DNA of 64,000 bases from Leucothrix pacifica (lineage in GTDB: Bacteria > Pseudomonadota > Gammaproteobacteria > Thiotrichales > Thiotrichaceae), in NCBI RefSeq assembly GCF_003172875.1, contig NZ_QGKM01000010.1, positions 36,420 to 100,419 on the forward strand, read 5' to 3'. Each line of letters opens with the position of its first letter. Position 1 is the first letter of the stretch. The translations under genes were made by a program, and so were the position numbers. Below, one piece after another: positions 17,396 through 28,180 of this stretch. Below the pieces are notes generated by a model, which saw only the letters and a program-made list of their open reading frames with translations, had not been told where the DNA came from and ran no database searches.

Positions 17396-19378
17396 ATGAA
17401 CAAGACAAGCACGCTCGAACAGCGCAGTGCCTGGACTCTCGATGCCCTTGATTATCTGGATCAGGGAATCTCAGTATTTGATCAGGATTTACGACTGATC
17501 GCCTGCAACAAACGCATGACTGAACTACTCGAAATTCCGGAGGAGCTGGCACTCATCAATCAACACATCAGTGAATTCTTTCGCTTCAATGCCCTGCGCG
17601 GGGAATATGGTGAGGGAGATATTGATGAGTTGGTTACTGAGCGTGTGAAACTGGCTGAAAGCTTTGAGCCGCATGTATTTGATCGCATTCGTCCGGATGG
17701 CACCATCATTGAAGTGCGTGGCAACCCCATGGAACATAACGGTGGATTTGTAACCACTTACACCGATGTCACCGAAGTTCGCCAATCTGAAGCGCGTCTT
17801 GAAAAACGTGTTATTAAACGAACAGAAGCATACCGCCGTGAGAGCGAAGCGCATCGCGAAACGGCAGAAGCTTTGCACAAAAGTGAGTCATGGATTCGTC
17901 AGATTGCCGATGCAGTCCCGGCACTCATTGCTTATGTCGACAAAGATAACTGCTATCAGTTTATCAACAATATGCATCAGGAATGGTTCGGACTAGACCG
18001 CGAACAATTAATTGGTTGCTCTATTTTCAGCCTGGTTGAGGATCGTAATAAGGAACAGTTTGAGAAAGATATTGCTTCTGTTGCATCGGGCAAAGAAGTC
18101 TCCAGTGAGTATATGATTCGCCGTAAAGGCCGTAAGCCCCTGGATGTATCGATCACTTTCATTCCCCACTTTGACAGCGATGAAAAAGTCTTGGGTTACT
18201 TCTTCTTAGGGCAAGACCTATCGGAGTATAAACAAACTGAGCGGGAGTTAATTGAGTCCCAAAAAATGCAGGCACTGGGCCGCTTAACCGGTGGTATTGC
18301 CCACGACTTTAATAATCTACTGACGATTATCCTTGGCAACTTAAACTTCATTGAAGATGACACCATCGACAACGAGGAAATGCGCGAGGTCATCCATGCC
18401 TGCCAACAAGCGGCTAAACGTGGGGGTGAGCTGATTCAGAGGCTACTCACTTTCTCACGCCGTCAGGCACTCAAGCCAGAGTCAACTGATATCAATGCAC
18501 TCGTTGAGGACTTCAGTATTTTATTACAGCGTACGCTGGGCGAGACTGTACAAGTACAACGACGCCTTGGATTGGGTTTAGCACAAACACTCGTTGATAA
18601 AAACCAACTTGAAACCTGCTTACTTAACCTGACTCTGAATGCCAGGGACGCGATGCCAAAAGGCGGTAAACTGACCATTCGCACACAAACTTACAAGAAG
18701 CCTCAGCATCACGATACTTTTACCGACCTCCCCGCTGGCGATTACATCATGCTCAGCGTGCGGGACGAAGGCGATGGTATGTCAGCAGAAACCATTAGCC
18801 GTGCCTTTGAGCCGTTTTACACCACCAAGCCTTCTGGTGTGGGAACCGGACTTGGTTTAAGTATGGTCTATGGTTTTGTTAAACAATCCGGTGGTGGCAT
18901 CGACATCAAGTCAAAAATGGGTGAAGGCACAACGATTCGCATCATCTTCCCCATCGACAAACAATCCGCTGTTAACGCAGAAGAGCAGCTACCTAAATTA
19001 TCCGATGAGCAACAGAATGCACGCATTCTTCTGGTTGAGGATGATGAAGGGGTACGTCAGTTTGTTCACCGTACTCTAAATAAGATGGGTTATACCGTCG
19101 ATATTGCTGAGAATGGTGACTTTGCACTGGATCAACTCTCACAAAACCCGGAATATGATCTGGTACTCACAGACATCGTTATGCCAGGCTCCGTGAGTGG
19201 CCTGGACCTGTATGACATGGTTCCACAGGATTATCCAAAGACCAAAGTACTGTGCATGACAGGTTACAGCGAGCAGTTGGAATCCTCATTAAATGAAGAC
19301 CACTTGCTGCGTAAACCGTTTCAGCGCGCATCACTTGCAGACAAATTACAGAGTTTATTGAATGACCATCATGCCTGA
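17396..19378 (+). CDS. PAS-domain hybrid sensor histidine kinase with receiver domain
   Basis: A cytoplasmic-looking 660-residue hybrid kinase with no membrane segment. Order: PAS_7-type sensor domain (about 15-130, with GISVFDQDLRLIACNKRM), a coiled linker rich in Glu/Arg, a second PAS domain (about 160-285), a HisKA domain with phosphorylatable His303 in GGIAHDFNNLL, a HATPase domain (NLTLNARDAMP, GTGLGLSMVYG), and a C-terminal receiver with Asp593 in TDIVMPG. The start at 17396 is chosen because PAS_7 kinases begin close to the domain; a longer start at 17306 is possible and neither has a strong ribosome binding site. Its end overlaps the regulator gene, and the unit runs into the leucine degradation operon. 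Confidence 0.85.
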   Translation: MNKTSTLEQRSAWTLDALDYLDQGISVFDQDLRLIACNKRMTELLEIPEELALINQHISEFFRFNALRGEYGEGDIDELVTERVKLAESFEPHVFDRIRPDGTIIEVRGNPMEHNGGFVTTYTDVTEVRQSEARLEKRVIKRTEAYRRESEAHRETAEALHKSESWIRQIADAVPALIAYVDKDNCYQFINNMHQEWFGLDREQLIGCSIFSLVEDRNKEQFEKDIASVASGKEVSSEYMIRRKGRKPLDVSITFIPHFDSDEKVLGYFFLGQDLSEYKQTERELIESQKMQALGRLTGGIAHDFNNLLTIILGNLNFIEDDTIDNEEMREVIHACQQAAKRGGELIQRLLTFSRRQALKPESTDINALVEDFSILLQRTLGETVQVQRRLGLGLAQTLVDKNQLETCLLNLTLNARDAMPKGGKLTIRTQTYKKPQHHDTFTDLPAGDYIMLSVRDEGDGMSAETISRAFEPFYTTKPSGVGTGLGLSMVYGFVKQSGGGIDIKSKMGEGTTIRIIFPIDKQSAVNAEEQLPKLSDEQQNARILLVEDDEGVRQFVHRTLNKMGYTVDIAENGDFALDQLSQNPEYDLVLTDIVMPGSVSGLDLYDMVPQDYPKTKVLCMTGYSEQLESSLNEDHLLRKPFQRASLADKLQSLLNDHHA

Positions 19379-20102
19379 CACACTCAATCACATCTTAATC
19401 GTGGATGATGAGCTGGCTATCCAATCGCTTATCAAACGCTACTTCCAAAAGCACGGCGCCATTGTGCACTGCGCTGGCTCGGGTGACGAAATGAATGAAG
19501 TACTCAAGCTTCAATCTGTGGATTTGGTCATTCTCGATGTTAATTTACCGGGCAAAGACGGCTTTACATTGCTGGATGAAATCAAACGGGATCATGACTC
19601 CGGCGTGATTATGCTGACTTCACAAAATGAGTTAAACGACAGGCTAACCGGGCTTAATGGTGGTGCTGATGATTTCGTTCCTAAGCCATTTGAAATGAGC
19701 GAATTACTGGCTCGCTCAAATGCAGTGTTACGCCGTCTGGGGCGTCTTAAACAGGCTCCGAAGCCTGATACCTGCAGTTACCATTTCTCCGGCTATCAAC
19801 TGGATAGCAAAGTACGTGAGTTACTCAATGAGAATGGTGAGAAAATTGAAATATCACCGGCTGAAATGGACCTGCTGATCATCTTTGTTAAACACCCGCA
19901 AACCGTGCTAAGTCGTGATTATTTGCTACAACAAACCCGAGGCCGTGATGCCGGTCCTTTCGACCGAACCATTGATGTCCGGGTTGGCCAATTACGCAAG
20001 AAAATACTGACACCGCCTGATCAGGAACCACTTTTTAAAACCATTCGTGGGGGTGGCTATATGCTGACCCACACGGTTAACCGCATTCCGTGTAATACGT
20101 AG
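19362..20102 (+). CDS. OmpR/PhoB-family response regulator
   Basis: A 246-residue transcription factor with an N-terminal receiver (ILIVDDE, phosphoryl-acceptor Asp59 in VILDVNLPG, Lys in DDFVPKPFE) and a C-terminal winged helix (SPAEMDLLIIF, RDYLLQQTRG, RTIDVRVGQLRKK). It overlaps the kinase by 17 bases; an alternative ATG is at 19371. It is presumably phosphorylated by that kinase. Its stop lies only nine bases before ivd, so regulator and leucine degradation genes are likely on one message, which suggests that it controls this operon. The usual liu regulator in pseudomonads is a MerR protein, which is missing here. Confidence 0.88.
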   Translation: MTIMPDTLNHILIVDDELAIQSLIKRYFQKHGAIVHCAGSGDEMNEVLKLQSVDLVILDVNLPGKDGFTLLDEIKRDHDSGVIMLTSQNELNDRLTGLNGGADDFVPKPFEMSELLARSNAVLRRLGRLKQAPKPDTCSYHFSGYQLDSKVRELLNENGEKIEISPAEMDLLIIFVKHPQTVLSRDYLLQQTRGRDAGPFDRTIDVRVGQLRKKILTPPDQEPLFKTIRGGGYMLTHTVNRIPCNT

Positions 20103-20111
20103 AGAGATTTT

Positions 20112-21275
20112 ATGATTGCCTACCCTACCCTAAATTTTGACCTCGGCGAAACCGCTGATATGTTGCGTGACGCAGTCTACCAGTTTTCGAATGAACACAT
20201 CGCGCCACGAGCTGCAGAGATTGACGCCACCAATGAATTCCCTAATGAGCTTTGGCCAAAGTTCGGTGAAATGGGACTGCTCGGGATTACCGTACCGGAA
20301 GAATATGGTGGTGCCGACATGGGCTACCTCGCGCACATGGTGGCGATGGAAGAAATCAGCCGGGCCTCTGCCTCAGTAGGCTTGAGTTATGGCGCACACT
20401 CCAATCTGTGCGTGAATCAAATCAACCGTAACGGGACTGAAGCCCAGAAGCAACAGTATTTACCCAAGCTGATTAGCGGTGAGTTTATTGGCGCGCTGGC
20501 CATGTCTGAGCCGAATGCCGGTTCTGATGTTGTCAGTATGCAAATGAAGGCTGAGAAAAAAGGCGATCGCTACATCTTAAATGGTACCAAAATGTGGATC
20601 ACCAACGGGCCGGATGCTGATCTGATTGTGGTGTATGCCAAGACTGAACCAGACGCAGGCCCCAAGGGTATTACTGCCTTTTTGGTTGGGCGGGAGTTTG
20701 GATTCAGAACGGCGCAGAAGCTGGATAAATTAGGCATGCGCGGCTCCAACACTGGCGAACTGGTATTTGAGAATGTGGAAGTACCGGAAGAGAATATCCT
20801 TGGTGAGTTAAACAAAGGCGTCAACGTTCTAATGAGTGGACTGGACTACGAACGCGCGGTTCTATCCGCTGGCCCTACCGGCATTATGCAGGCCTGTATG
20901 GACGTGGTTGTGCCTTATATTCATGATCGTAAACAATTTGGTCGTGCCATCGGTGAATTTGAGCTTATGCAAGGAAAAATGGCGGATATGTACACCACCA
21001 TGAACGCGACCAAAGCCTATGTGTATGCCGTGGGTAAAGCCTGCGATCGTGGTGAAACCTCTCGTAAGGATGCTGCCGGTGCGATTCTGTATGCGGCTGA
21101 AAAAGCTACCTGGATGACACTGGAAGCCATACAAACACTGGGCGGCAATGGTTACACCAATGAATATCCCACCGGACGCTTATTGCGGGATGCCAAGCTC
21201 TATGAAATTGGTGCGGGAACCTCTGAGATTCGCCGTATGTTAATTGGCCGCGAGCTATTCAACGAAACCGCATAA
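20112..21275 (+). CDS. ivd: isovaleryl-CoA dehydrogenase
   Basis: FAD-dependent oxidation of isovaleryl-CoA to 3-methylcrotonyl-CoA in leucine degradation, passing electrons to ETF. The 387-residue protein has the acyl-CoA dehydrogenase layout with [17 protein letters not shown] and [11 protein letters not shown]. The glutamate in GLDYERAVL, in the middle of the protein, is the catalytic base position specific to isovaleryl-CoA dehydrogenases; ordinary short-chain enzymes use one near the C-terminus, where this protein has GAGTSEIRR. It is the first enzyme gene of the operon, followed 18 bases later by the thiolase. Confidence 0.92.
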   Translation: MIAYPTLNFDLGETADMLRDAVYQFSNEHIAPRAAEIDATNEFPNELWPKFGEMGLLGITVPEEYGGADMGYLAHMVAMEEISRASASVGLSYGAHSNLCVNQINRNGTEAQKQQYLPKLISGEFIGALAMSEPNAGSDVVSMQMKAEKKGDRYILNGTKMWITNGPDADLIVVYAKTEPDAGPKGITAFLVGREFGFRTAQKLDKLGMRGSNTGELVFENVEVPEENILGELNKGVNVLMSGLDYERAVLSAGPTGIMQACMDVVVPYIHDRKQFGRAIGEFELMQGKMADMYTTMNATKAYVYAVGKACDRGETSRKDAAGAILYAAEKATWMTLEAIQTLGGNGYTNEYPTGRLLRDAKLYEIGAGTSEIRRMLIGRELFNETA

Positions 21276-21293
21276 ACCACGAAGGAAACAGAT

Positions 21294-22478
21294 ATGAATA
21301 ATGATCCTATTGTCATCACCGGCATTGCACGTACCGCCATGGGTGGATTTCAAGGTTCGCTGTCAGGCCTTACCGCTGCAGACTTGGGCGCAGCTGCCAT
21401 TAAAGCGGCAGTGGAGCGTTCAGGGATTGCCGCGGATGATGTGCAGGAAGTCATTATGGGTTGCGTGCTACCGGCCGGACAAGGTCAGGCACCTGCCAGA
21501 CAAGCCAGTCTGGGCGCAGACCTTCCGCTTACTGCGGGTTGTACCACGGTTAATAAGATGTGCGGCTCGGGCATGAAAGCCACCATGTTGGCGCATGATT
21601 TATTGTTGGCAGGCACGAATCAAGTCATGGTTGCAGGTGGTATGGAGAGTATGAGTAACGCGCCGTACTTACTGCCAAAAGTACGTGATGGTTTACGCAT
21701 GGGCCACTCAAATGTTCAGGACCATATGTTTTTGGATGGTCTGGAAGATGCTTATGAGAAAGGCAAACTGATGGGCAGCTTTGCGGAGATGTGTGCAGAC
21801 AAATATGCCTTCACTCGCGAATCACAAGATGAGTTTGCAATTACCTCTCTGCAGCGAGCGCAACAAGCCACCACGGAGGGGGCGTTCAACGCTGAGATCA
21901 CTCCCGTGACAATTAAGACCCGCAAAGGTGAAACCGTCGTAGACTCTGACGAGCAGCCTTTCAACGCCAATATTGAAAAAATCCCAACGCTACGTCCAGC
22001 ATTTCGCAAAGACGGCACCGTAACAGCAGCTAACGCCAGTTCTATTTCAGATGGAGCCGCTGCACTTACGCTAATGCGTCGTAGCGAAGCCAAAAAACGT
22101 GGTTTGAAGCCCATCGCAGTTATTCATGGTCATAGCACCTTTGCACAAGAGCCAGCCTGGTTTTCCACTGCACCGGTTGATGCGATGAAGGACTTGTTGG
22201 CAAAACTGGAGTGGTCTGCTGACGACGTTGATTTGTTTGAAATCAATGAAGCATTCGCCGTGGTCACCATGGCTGCTATGCACGAGCTGGAGCTAGCGCA
22301 TGACAAAGTCAATGTGAATGGCGGAGCCTGTGCATTAGGTCACCCAATCGGAGCTTCCGGTGCGCGTATCTTAGTCACGCTGATTTCAGCCTTACAACAT
22401 CGCGGCCTCAAAACAGGCATGGCGTCCTTATGCATTGGTGGCGGTGAAGCAACCGCAATGGCGGTCGAGCTGCTCTAA
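21294..22478 (+). CDS. acetyl-CoA C-acyltransferase (thiolase)
   Basis: A 394-residue thiolase. The acyl-accepting Cys90 is in TVNKMCGSGMKA; NEAFAV and GGACALGHPIGASGARI carry the other active-site residues, and the C-terminal Cys is in SLCIGGGEA. In leucine degradation it would split acetoacetyl-CoA, the product after HMG-CoA lyase and CoA transfer, into two acetyl-CoA. GAAGGAAACAG precedes the ATG. No HMG-CoA lyase or acetoacetate CoA-transferase gene is in the window. Confidence 0.9.
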   Translation: MNNDPIVITGIARTAMGGFQGSLSGLTAADLGAAAIKAAVERSGIAADDVQEVIMGCVLPAGQGQAPARQASLGADLPLTAGCTTVNKMCGSGMKATMLAHDLLLAGTNQVMVAGGMESMSNAPYLLPKVRDGLRMGHSNVQDHMFLDGLEDAYEKGKLMGSFAEMCADKYAFTRESQDEFAITSLQRAQQATTEGAFNAEITPVTIKTRKGETVVDSDEQPFNANIEKIPTLRPAFRKDGTVTAANASSISDGAAALTLMRRSEAKKRGLKPIAVIHGHSTFAQEPAWFSTAPVDAMKDLLAKLEWSADDVDLFEINEAFAVVTMAAMHELELAHDKVNVNGGACALGHPIGASGARILVTLISALQHRGLKTGMASLCIGGGEATAMAVELL

Positions 22479-22539
22479 AACAGAGTCGTTAAGAAGGTGG
22501 CGCTACAGTTGTCGCTAAGAGAGAATTTGGAGAGAAAGA

Positions 22540-23676
22540 ATGATTCTTAATAAAGAGCAAATCATGATCCGTGATATGGCTCGTGATTTTGCACAGGAAA
22601 GGCTCGCCCCCAAAGCTGCTGACTGGGATAAACATAAAACCTTCCCTGCTGAAGAGCTTAGAGAAATGGGCGGGCTAGGCCTGTTTGGAATGACCATGCC
22701 CGAGCAATGGGGCGGCGCTGAGGTTGACTACGTGTCGTTCGCATTAGCGATTGAAGAAATAGCTGCCGGTGATGGAGCTTGCTCAACCATATTAAGCGTA
22801 AACAACTCTGTTGTGTGTGGGCCATTACTAAAATATGGCAGCGACTTCCTGAAACAGACTTATCTGAAACCATTGGCATCAGGTGAGATGTTAGGTTGCT
22901 TCTGCCTCACAGAACCACAGGCTGGTTCTGATGCCTCTGCCCTGCGCACCCGTGCAGTAAAAGAAGGTGATAGCTATGTCTTAAATGGCGCTAAGCAATT
23001 CATTACCAGCGGTCAGAATGCTCAGGTCGCTATTGTGTTTGCAGTGACTGACCCCGAAGCTGGCAAGCGAGGCATTAGTGCATTTGTCGTTCCCACGGAC
23101 AATCCCGGTTATCAGGTAGCTGGCGTCGAAGACAAAATGGGACAACAAGCCTCAGACACAGCCTCCATCGTTTTTGAAAACTGCAAAATTCCGGCAGATC
23201 ACCTGATTGGTCAGGAAGGCGAAGGCTATAAAATCGCTTTGAGTAATCTGGAAAGTGGTCGTATTGGTATCGCCGCACAATGTGTCGGTATGGCGCGTGC
23301 GGCTTACGATGCAGCCTTGAGTTACGCCAGGGAACGTCAAAGCTTCGGCAAACCGATTGCTGAGCATCAGGCAGTGAGCTTTCGCTTGGCTGATATGGCA
23401 ACACAGCTGGAGGCAGCCCGACTCATGGTGCTACATGCTGCTGAATTACAAGATGCCGGTCTCCCCTCGTTAAAAGAAGCTTGCATGGCCAAGCTGTTCG
23501 CCTCAGAAGCTGCTGAAAAAATTTGCTCTGAAGCGATACAGATTCACGGTGGCTATGGCTATTTAAAAGATTTCCCTGTTGAGCGGATTTTCCGTGATGT
23601 GCGTGTCGCACAAATTTATGAGGGAACCAGCGATATACAAAAACTGGTTATTGCACGGCAAATTAGTGCTGAGTAA
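22540..23676 (+). CDS. acyl-CoA dehydrogenase
   Basis: A 378-residue flavoprotein of the short/medium-chain acyl-CoA dehydrogenase family: [25 protein letters not shown] and, near the C-terminus, [12 protein letters not shown] with the catalytic glutamate of butyryl-type enzymes. It therefore complements ivd rather than duplicating it; substrates could be short straight or branched acyl-CoA esters (isobutyryl, 2-methylbutyryl or butyryl). It starts 61 bases after the thiolase with GGAGAG upstream and lies between thiolase and mccB. Confidence 0.9.
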   Translation: MILNKEQIMIRDMARDFAQERLAPKAADWDKHKTFPAEELREMGGLGLFGMTMPEQWGGAEVDYVSFALAIEEIAAGDGACSTILSVNNSVVCGPLLKYGSDFLKQTYLKPLASGEMLGCFCLTEPQAGSDASALRTRAVKEGDSYVLNGAKQFITSGQNAQVAIVFAVTDPEAGKRGISAFVVPTDNPGYQVAGVEDKMGQQASDTASIVFENCKIPADHLIGQEGEGYKIALSNLESGRIGIAAQCVGMARAAYDAALSYARERQSFGKPIAEHQAVSFRLADMATQLEAARLMVLHAAELQDAGLPSLKEACMAKLFASEAAEKICSEAIQIHGGYGYLKDFPVERIFRDVRVAQIYEGTSDIQKLVIARQISAE

Positions 23677-23716
23677 TGGCGAGTAAAGAAAGCAGCACAG
23701 GAGGTTGCAACACCGA

Positions 23717-25327
23717 ATGAGTGTGATTAAAAGTAACGTTAACACCCGCTCAGAAGCATTTCTGACCAACCAAAAAGCCATGCAAGCAGTGGTGGCTGAT
23801 CTTCGTGAGAAGGTCTCAGAAATATCGCTCGGTGGAACCGAACGTGCCAGAGAAAAGCATCTTAGCCGTGGTAAATTACTGGTGCGTGAGCGCATTCGTT
23901 TGCTGTTAGATGAGGCCACACCTTTTCTCGAGATATCGCAGTTTGCCGGTTATGAAATGTATGGTGATGACAAAGTACCTGCCGGCGGTGTCGTCGCAGG
24001 TATTGGTCGCGTGAGTGGCCAGGAGTGCATGATTGTTGCCAATGATGCGACGGTTAAAGGTGGCACCTATTACCCGATCACAGTGAAGAAACATTTACGG
24101 GCACAAGCGATTGCACTGGAAAACAATCTACCTTGCATTTATTTGGTGGACTCGGGTGGTGCGCACCTACCCAGTCAATACGATGTCTTTCCTGACCGCG
24201 AACACTTCGGGCGTATTTTTTATAATCAAGCGACGATGTCAGCCAAAGGCATCCCACAAATTGCAGTGGTAATGGGCTCTTGTACCGCGGGTGGCGCATA
24301 CGTGCCTGCGATGTCTGATCAAAGCATTATCGTGAAGGAGCAAGGTACGATCTTCTTGGGTGGCCCACCGTTAGTGAAAGCTGCTACAGGGGAGGTAGTC
24401 ACCGCCGAAGAGCTTGGTGGTGCCGATGTACACTCACGTATATCGGGGGTGACCGACCACTATGCCAATGATGATGCACATGCCTTAGGTATGGCGCGTG
24501 AAGTAGTTGGAACGTTGAACCGCCTGAAATCACCCAATATCGCGATGCAAAAGCCCATCGAGCCACGCTATCCGGCGGAAGACTTATATGGCATCGTACC
24601 GAATGATTTGCGCAAACCGTTTGATATTCGCGAAGTTATCGCCCGTGTCGTCGATGATAGTGAATTCAGTGAGTTTAAGAAGCTATACGGCACAACGTTG
24701 ATTTGTGGCTTTGCCCATATTCACGGTTATCCGGTTGGCATAGTGGCGAACAATGGAATCTTATTCTCAGAAGCCGCTTTAAAAGGCGCACACTTTGTCG
24801 AGCTGTGTGCGCAACGCGGCATTCCACTGGTATTCCTACAAAACATCACCGGCTTTATGGTCGGTAAAAAGTATGAAGAAGGCGGTATCGCCAAAGATGG
24901 CGCAAAGATGGTAACAGCAGTAGCTTGCGCTAATGTGCCTAAATTCACCGTGGTGGTGGGCGGAAGCTTTGGTGCTGGCAACTACGCGATGTGTGGCCGT
25001 GCTTATGGAGGTCGATTCTTATGGATGTGGCCAAATGCCCGTATCTCCGTGATGGGTGGCGAGCAAGCTGCCAGTGTGTTGGCGCAGGTGAAACGCGACT
25101 CAATGGAAGGCCGCGGCCAGCAGTGGTCTGAAGATGAAGAAGCAGCCTTTATGGCGCCGGTGCGAAAGCAATACGAGGAAGAAGGTCACCCCTACTTTGC
25201 CAGCGCACGACTGTGGGATGACGGCATCATCGACCCGGCTGATACGCGAACAGTATTAGGCCTGGCAATCTCCGCCTCACTTAATAAACCGATTGAAAAG
25301 ACCGAATTCGGCATATTCAGGATGTGA
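23717..25327 (+). CDS. mccB: methylcrotonyl-CoA carboxylase beta (carboxyltransferase) subunit
   Basis: Transfers the carboxyl group from biotin to 3-methylcrotonyl-CoA, giving 3-methylglutaconyl-CoA. The 536-residue protein has the two crotonase-like halves of acyl-CoA carboxylases, with [13 protein letters not shown] and [16 protein letters not shown] in the first and [20 protein letters not shown] in the second, the typical MCC form. The ATG at 23717 is preferred; AGGAGGT lies upstream with an 11-base spacing, and an in-frame TTG at 23705 is the alternative. The MCC alpha subunit lies two genes downstream. Confidence 0.93.
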   Translation: MSVIKSNVNTRSEAFLTNQKAMQAVVADLREKVSEISLGGTERAREKHLSRGKLLVRERIRLLLDEATPFLEISQFAGYEMYGDDKVPAGGVVAGIGRVSGQECMIVANDATVKGGTYYPITVKKHLRAQAIALENNLPCIYLVDSGGAHLPSQYDVFPDREHFGRIFYNQATMSAKGIPQIAVVMGSCTAGGAYVPAMSDQSIIVKEQGTIFLGGPPLVKAATGEVVTAEELGGADVHSRISGVTDHYANDDAHALGMAREVVGTLNRLKSPNIAMQKPIEPRYPAEDLYGIVPNDLRKPFDIREVIARVVDDSEFSEFKKLYGTTLICGFAHIHGYPVGIVANNGILFSEAALKGAHFVELCAQRGIPLVFLQNITGFMVGKKYEEGGIAKDGAKMVTAVACANVPKFTVVVGGSFGAGNYAMCGRAYGGRFLWMWPNARISVMGGEQAASVLAQVKRDSMEGRGQQWSEDEEAAFMAPVRKQYEEEGHPYFASARLWDDGIIDPADTRTVLGLAISASLNKPIEKTEFGIFRM

Positions 25328-25329
25328 TC

Positions 25330-26127
25330 ATGAGCGATACGTTGATATTAGAAACAGACTCCCAAGGCATTGCCCGCCTGACCATTAACCGCCCTGATGT
25401 GCATAATGCATTTGATGATGTGTTGATCGCAGAACTAACACAGACGTTTAAGGAGATTGACCAGAATCCACAGATCCGTGTGTTGATTCTGCAATCCGAA
25501 GGGAAAAACTTTTCTGCCGGGGCTGACCTTCGCTGGATGCGTCGCATGGCAGGCTATTCCACCGAAGAGAATAAAGCAGACTCGTTGAAACTGGCAGCGC
25601 TAATGCACACCATGAACATTCTCAGCAAACCGACAATTGTGCGTATACAAGGTGCGGCATTTGGTGGTGGTGTTGGCTTGGTTTCATGCTGTGATATTGC
25701 AGTTGCCAGCGATAAATCATTGTTTAGTTTGTCAGAAGTGAGACTTGGCTTAATCCCGGCCGCGATCTCTCCTTATGTCGTAGCAGCCATTGGTGAGCGT
25801 GCGGCTCGCCGTTATTTCCTGAGTGCTGAACGCTTTAATGCCGCTGAAGCATTGAGACTGAATTTGGTGCATGAAGTTGTGCCTGAAGATGAGTTAGATG
25901 CAACCATTGATACTATCTGCGGGCACTTAATCTCAGGCGGCCCTTCTGCCATCAGTGCTGCTAAAGATCTGATATTTGCGGTTGCTAAGGCTCCGGTGAC
26001 CGATGCATTGATCGACGATACCGCAGAGCGAATCACCAAAGCGCGTGCCTCAGATGAAGGCAAAGAAGGACTGAATGCATTCCTTGAAAAGCGCAAACCT
26101 AACTGGATAGGCACTCGTGATGTTTGA
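25330..26127 (+). CDS. liuC: methylglutaconyl-CoA hydratase (enoyl-CoA hydratase family)
   Basis: A 265-residue crotonase-fold protein that, by operon position between the two MCC subunits, should hydrate 3-methylglutaconyl-CoA to HMG-CoA. Motifs: NRPDVHNAFDD, the oxyanion-hole strand FSAGADLRWM, and GAAFGGGVGLVSCCDIAVA with LSEVRLGLIPA. The ATG follows the mccB stop by two bases. Its end overlaps the mccA start by eight bases, implying coupled translation. Confidence 0.9.
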   Translation: MSDTLILETDSQGIARLTINRPDVHNAFDDVLIAELTQTFKEIDQNPQIRVLILQSEGKNFSAGADLRWMRRMAGYSTEENKADSLKLAALMHTMNILSKPTIVRIQGAAFGGGVGLVSCCDIAVASDKSLFSLSEVRLGLIPAAISPYVVAAIGERAARRYFLSAERFNAAEALRLNLVHEVVPEDELDATIDTICGHLISGGPSAISAAKDLIFAVAKAPVTDALIDDTAERITKARASDEGKEGLNAFLEKRKPNWIGTRDV

Positions 26128-28108
26128 CAAAATACTGATTGCCAACCGTGGTGAGATTGCTTGCAGAGTTGCTAAAACAGCACGGCGCATGGGCATTAAA
26201 ACGGTTGCGGTTTACTCTGAAGCGGATGCCAATGCTGAGCACGTCAAAGCATGTGATGAGGCGTATTTAATCGGTCCGGCTGCCGCTACTGATAGCTATT
26301 TACGGGCCGATAAAATTCTTGAGGTTGCTCAACAATCTGGTGCGCAGGCGGTACACCCTGGCTATGGGTTTCTCTCTGAAAATGCCAACTTTGCTAAAGC
26401 CTGCAAAGAGAATGACATCGTGTTTGTTGGCCCGCCTGAGTCAGCCATTATTGCGATGGGGTCAAAAAGTGAAGCCAAGATAGTGATGACTGAGGCCGGT
26501 GTTCCACTCGTACCTGGTTATCACGGTGATGAGCAATCTGCTGAACATCTGAAACAAGAATCACTCAAGGTTGGCTTTCCACAGCTAATAAAAGCGACCG
26601 CTGGCGGCGGTGGTAAAGGCATGCGTGTGGTTGCGAACGCAGATGAGTTCGATGCTGCGCTAGTTTCTTGCCGACGTGAAGCCAAAGCCTCGTTTGGCGA
26701 CGACAAAGTGCTAATCGAACGCTATCTCACCGCGCCACGGCACATTGAGCTACAAGTGTTTGCAGACACGCACGGCAATGCGGTACATCTGTTTGAACGC
26801 GACTGCTCGATACAGCGGCGCCATCAAAAAGTAATAGAGGAAGCCCCGGCACCGGGTATGACGGAGTCATTACGCGAAGCGATGGGTAAGGCAGCCATTG
26901 ATTCTGCCAAGGCAATCAACTACGAAGGTGCCGGAACGGTTGAGTTCTTGCTGGACACCGACGGCAGTTTTTACTTTATGGAGATGAATACACGTCTTCA
27001 GGTTGAGCATCCGGTCAGTGAAATGGTTTCCGGCCAAGACTTGGTGGAGTGGCAGTTATTAGTCGCCTCGGGACAAGCGCTTCCGCTTAGGCAGGATGAG
27101 CTGCATATCAATGGTCATGCCTTTGAGGCACGTATTTATGCTGAAGCACCGGATCGTGATTTTTTACCCGCAACCGGTGCGCTGAGTTATTTAAAAACGC
27201 CCGAGCAGAATGCACATGTTCGTGTTGATACCGGTGTGACTCAAGGTGATGAAGTCAGTATGTATTACGACCCCATGATCGCTAAGCTGATCACTTGGGA
27301 CAAAGACCGTGACAGTGCGCTTCGCCAAATGAAATCAGCCCTATGCGACTATGAGATTCTCGGTTTAAGTACCAATATTGAGTTTTTATCGCGCCTGTTC
27401 TCAGCGCCTGAATTCGCGAAAGGTGATTTTGATACCGGTTTTATTGAGAAAAATACTGCGCAGCTGTTTCCGGAAAAAGCGCAAGCCCCAAATGATTTGC
27501 TGGCACTTACCTGTCTGTATCAGTTGCTAGAAAACCGTCACAGTACGTTAACTAATACTGATGAGAATGACTCCTTCTCTCCTTGGGTAACCCAAGGCGG
27601 CTGGCTGATGAATCAACCTAGCTTTTCCAGGGTGCATTTATCAATTGATGGCCTCGATAAACAGCTTTGCGCACGCGATGAAGGCGATCACTATCAGTTG
27701 GATATTGAGGATCAGCACTATACCGTGTCTGGTGAAATGCTAGATGAAAACACGCTAAGCGCACAGATTAACAATCATCGACTCACAGCCTCCTTCCTAC
27801 GGAAGGATCAGGAAATCAATGTGCTGTTTGCGGGTAAGCAGTGGCTATTTGAAGTGCATGACCCGCGACTGGAAAGCTCAGATGGAGATGCCGCAGGCGG
27901 TGGTCTGGTAGCTCCAATGCCCGGCGCAGTCGTGGCAGTATTGGTCAAGCCTGACGATGAAGTTAAAGCCGGAGACGCCTTGCTGGTAGTCGAGGCCATG
28001 AAAATGGAACATACCATTGTCGCGCCTAAGAACGGAACCGTTTCAGAGATCTTTTATGCTGTGGGTGATCAGGTTGAAGATGGCGATGAACTGCTGAGTT
28101 TAACTTAG
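26120..28108 (+). CDS. mccA: methylcrotonyl-CoA carboxylase alpha subunit (biotin carboxylase/carrier)
   Basis: ATP-dependent carboxylation of biotin. The 662-residue protein begins with MFDKILIANRGEIACRV and has the biotin carboxylase domains (GGGGKGMR, FMEMNTRLQVEHPVSE), a linker domain of about 120 residues, and a C-terminal biotin carrier domain with the biotinylated lysine in VVEAMKMEHT. ATG 26120 is chosen over GTG 26117 because the family starts MFDKILIANRGEI. It ends the operon. HMG-CoA lyase, often encoded next, is absent; the next gene is convergent. Confidence 0.94.
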   Translation: MFDKILIANRGEIACRVAKTARRMGIKTVAVYSEADANAEHVKACDEAYLIGPAAATDSYLRADKILEVAQQSGAQAVHPGYGFLSENANFAKACKENDIVFVGPPESAIIAMGSKSEAKIVMTEAGVPLVPGYHGDEQSAEHLKQESLKVGFPQLIKATAGGGGKGMRVVANADEFDAALVSCRREAKASFGDDKVLIERYLTAPRHIELQVFADTHGNAVHLFERDCSIQRRHQKVIEEAPAPGMTESLREAMGKAAIDSAKAINYEGAGTVEFLLDTDGSFYFMEMNTRLQVEHPVSEMVSGQDLVEWQLLVASGQALPLRQDELHINGHAFEARIYAEAPDRDFLPATGALSYLKTPEQNAHVRVDTGVTQGDEVSMYYDPMIAKLITWDKDRDSALRQMKSALCDYEILGLSTNIEFLSRLFSAPEFAKGDFDTGFIEKNTAQLFPEKAQAPNDLLALTCLYQLLENRHSTLTNTDENDSFSPWVTQGGWLMNQPSFSRVHLSIDGLDKQLCARDEGDHYQLDIEDQHYTVSGEMLDENTLSAQINNHRLTASFLRKDQEINVLFAGKQWLFEVHDPRLESSDGDAAGGGLVAPMPGAVVAVLVKPDDEVKAGDALLVVEAMKMEHTIVAPKNGTVSEIFYAVGDQVEDGDELLSLT

Positions 28109-28124
28109 CACATACGTCAAGTCA

Positions 28125-28157
28125 TCGGCGGGAAACCCATATTGGATTACCCGCCGA
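28125..28157. terminator. GC-rich hairpin between mccA and the convergent beta-helix gene
   Basis: Perfect eight-base stem TCGGCGGG / CCCGCCGA with a 17-base loop in the short gap between two convergent genes. There is no clear T-run, so it may be a transcript-end stabiliser rather than an intrinsic terminator. Confidence 0.5.
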
Positions 28158-28180
28158 GTAGCTGCAAGCCTCTCTCTTAA

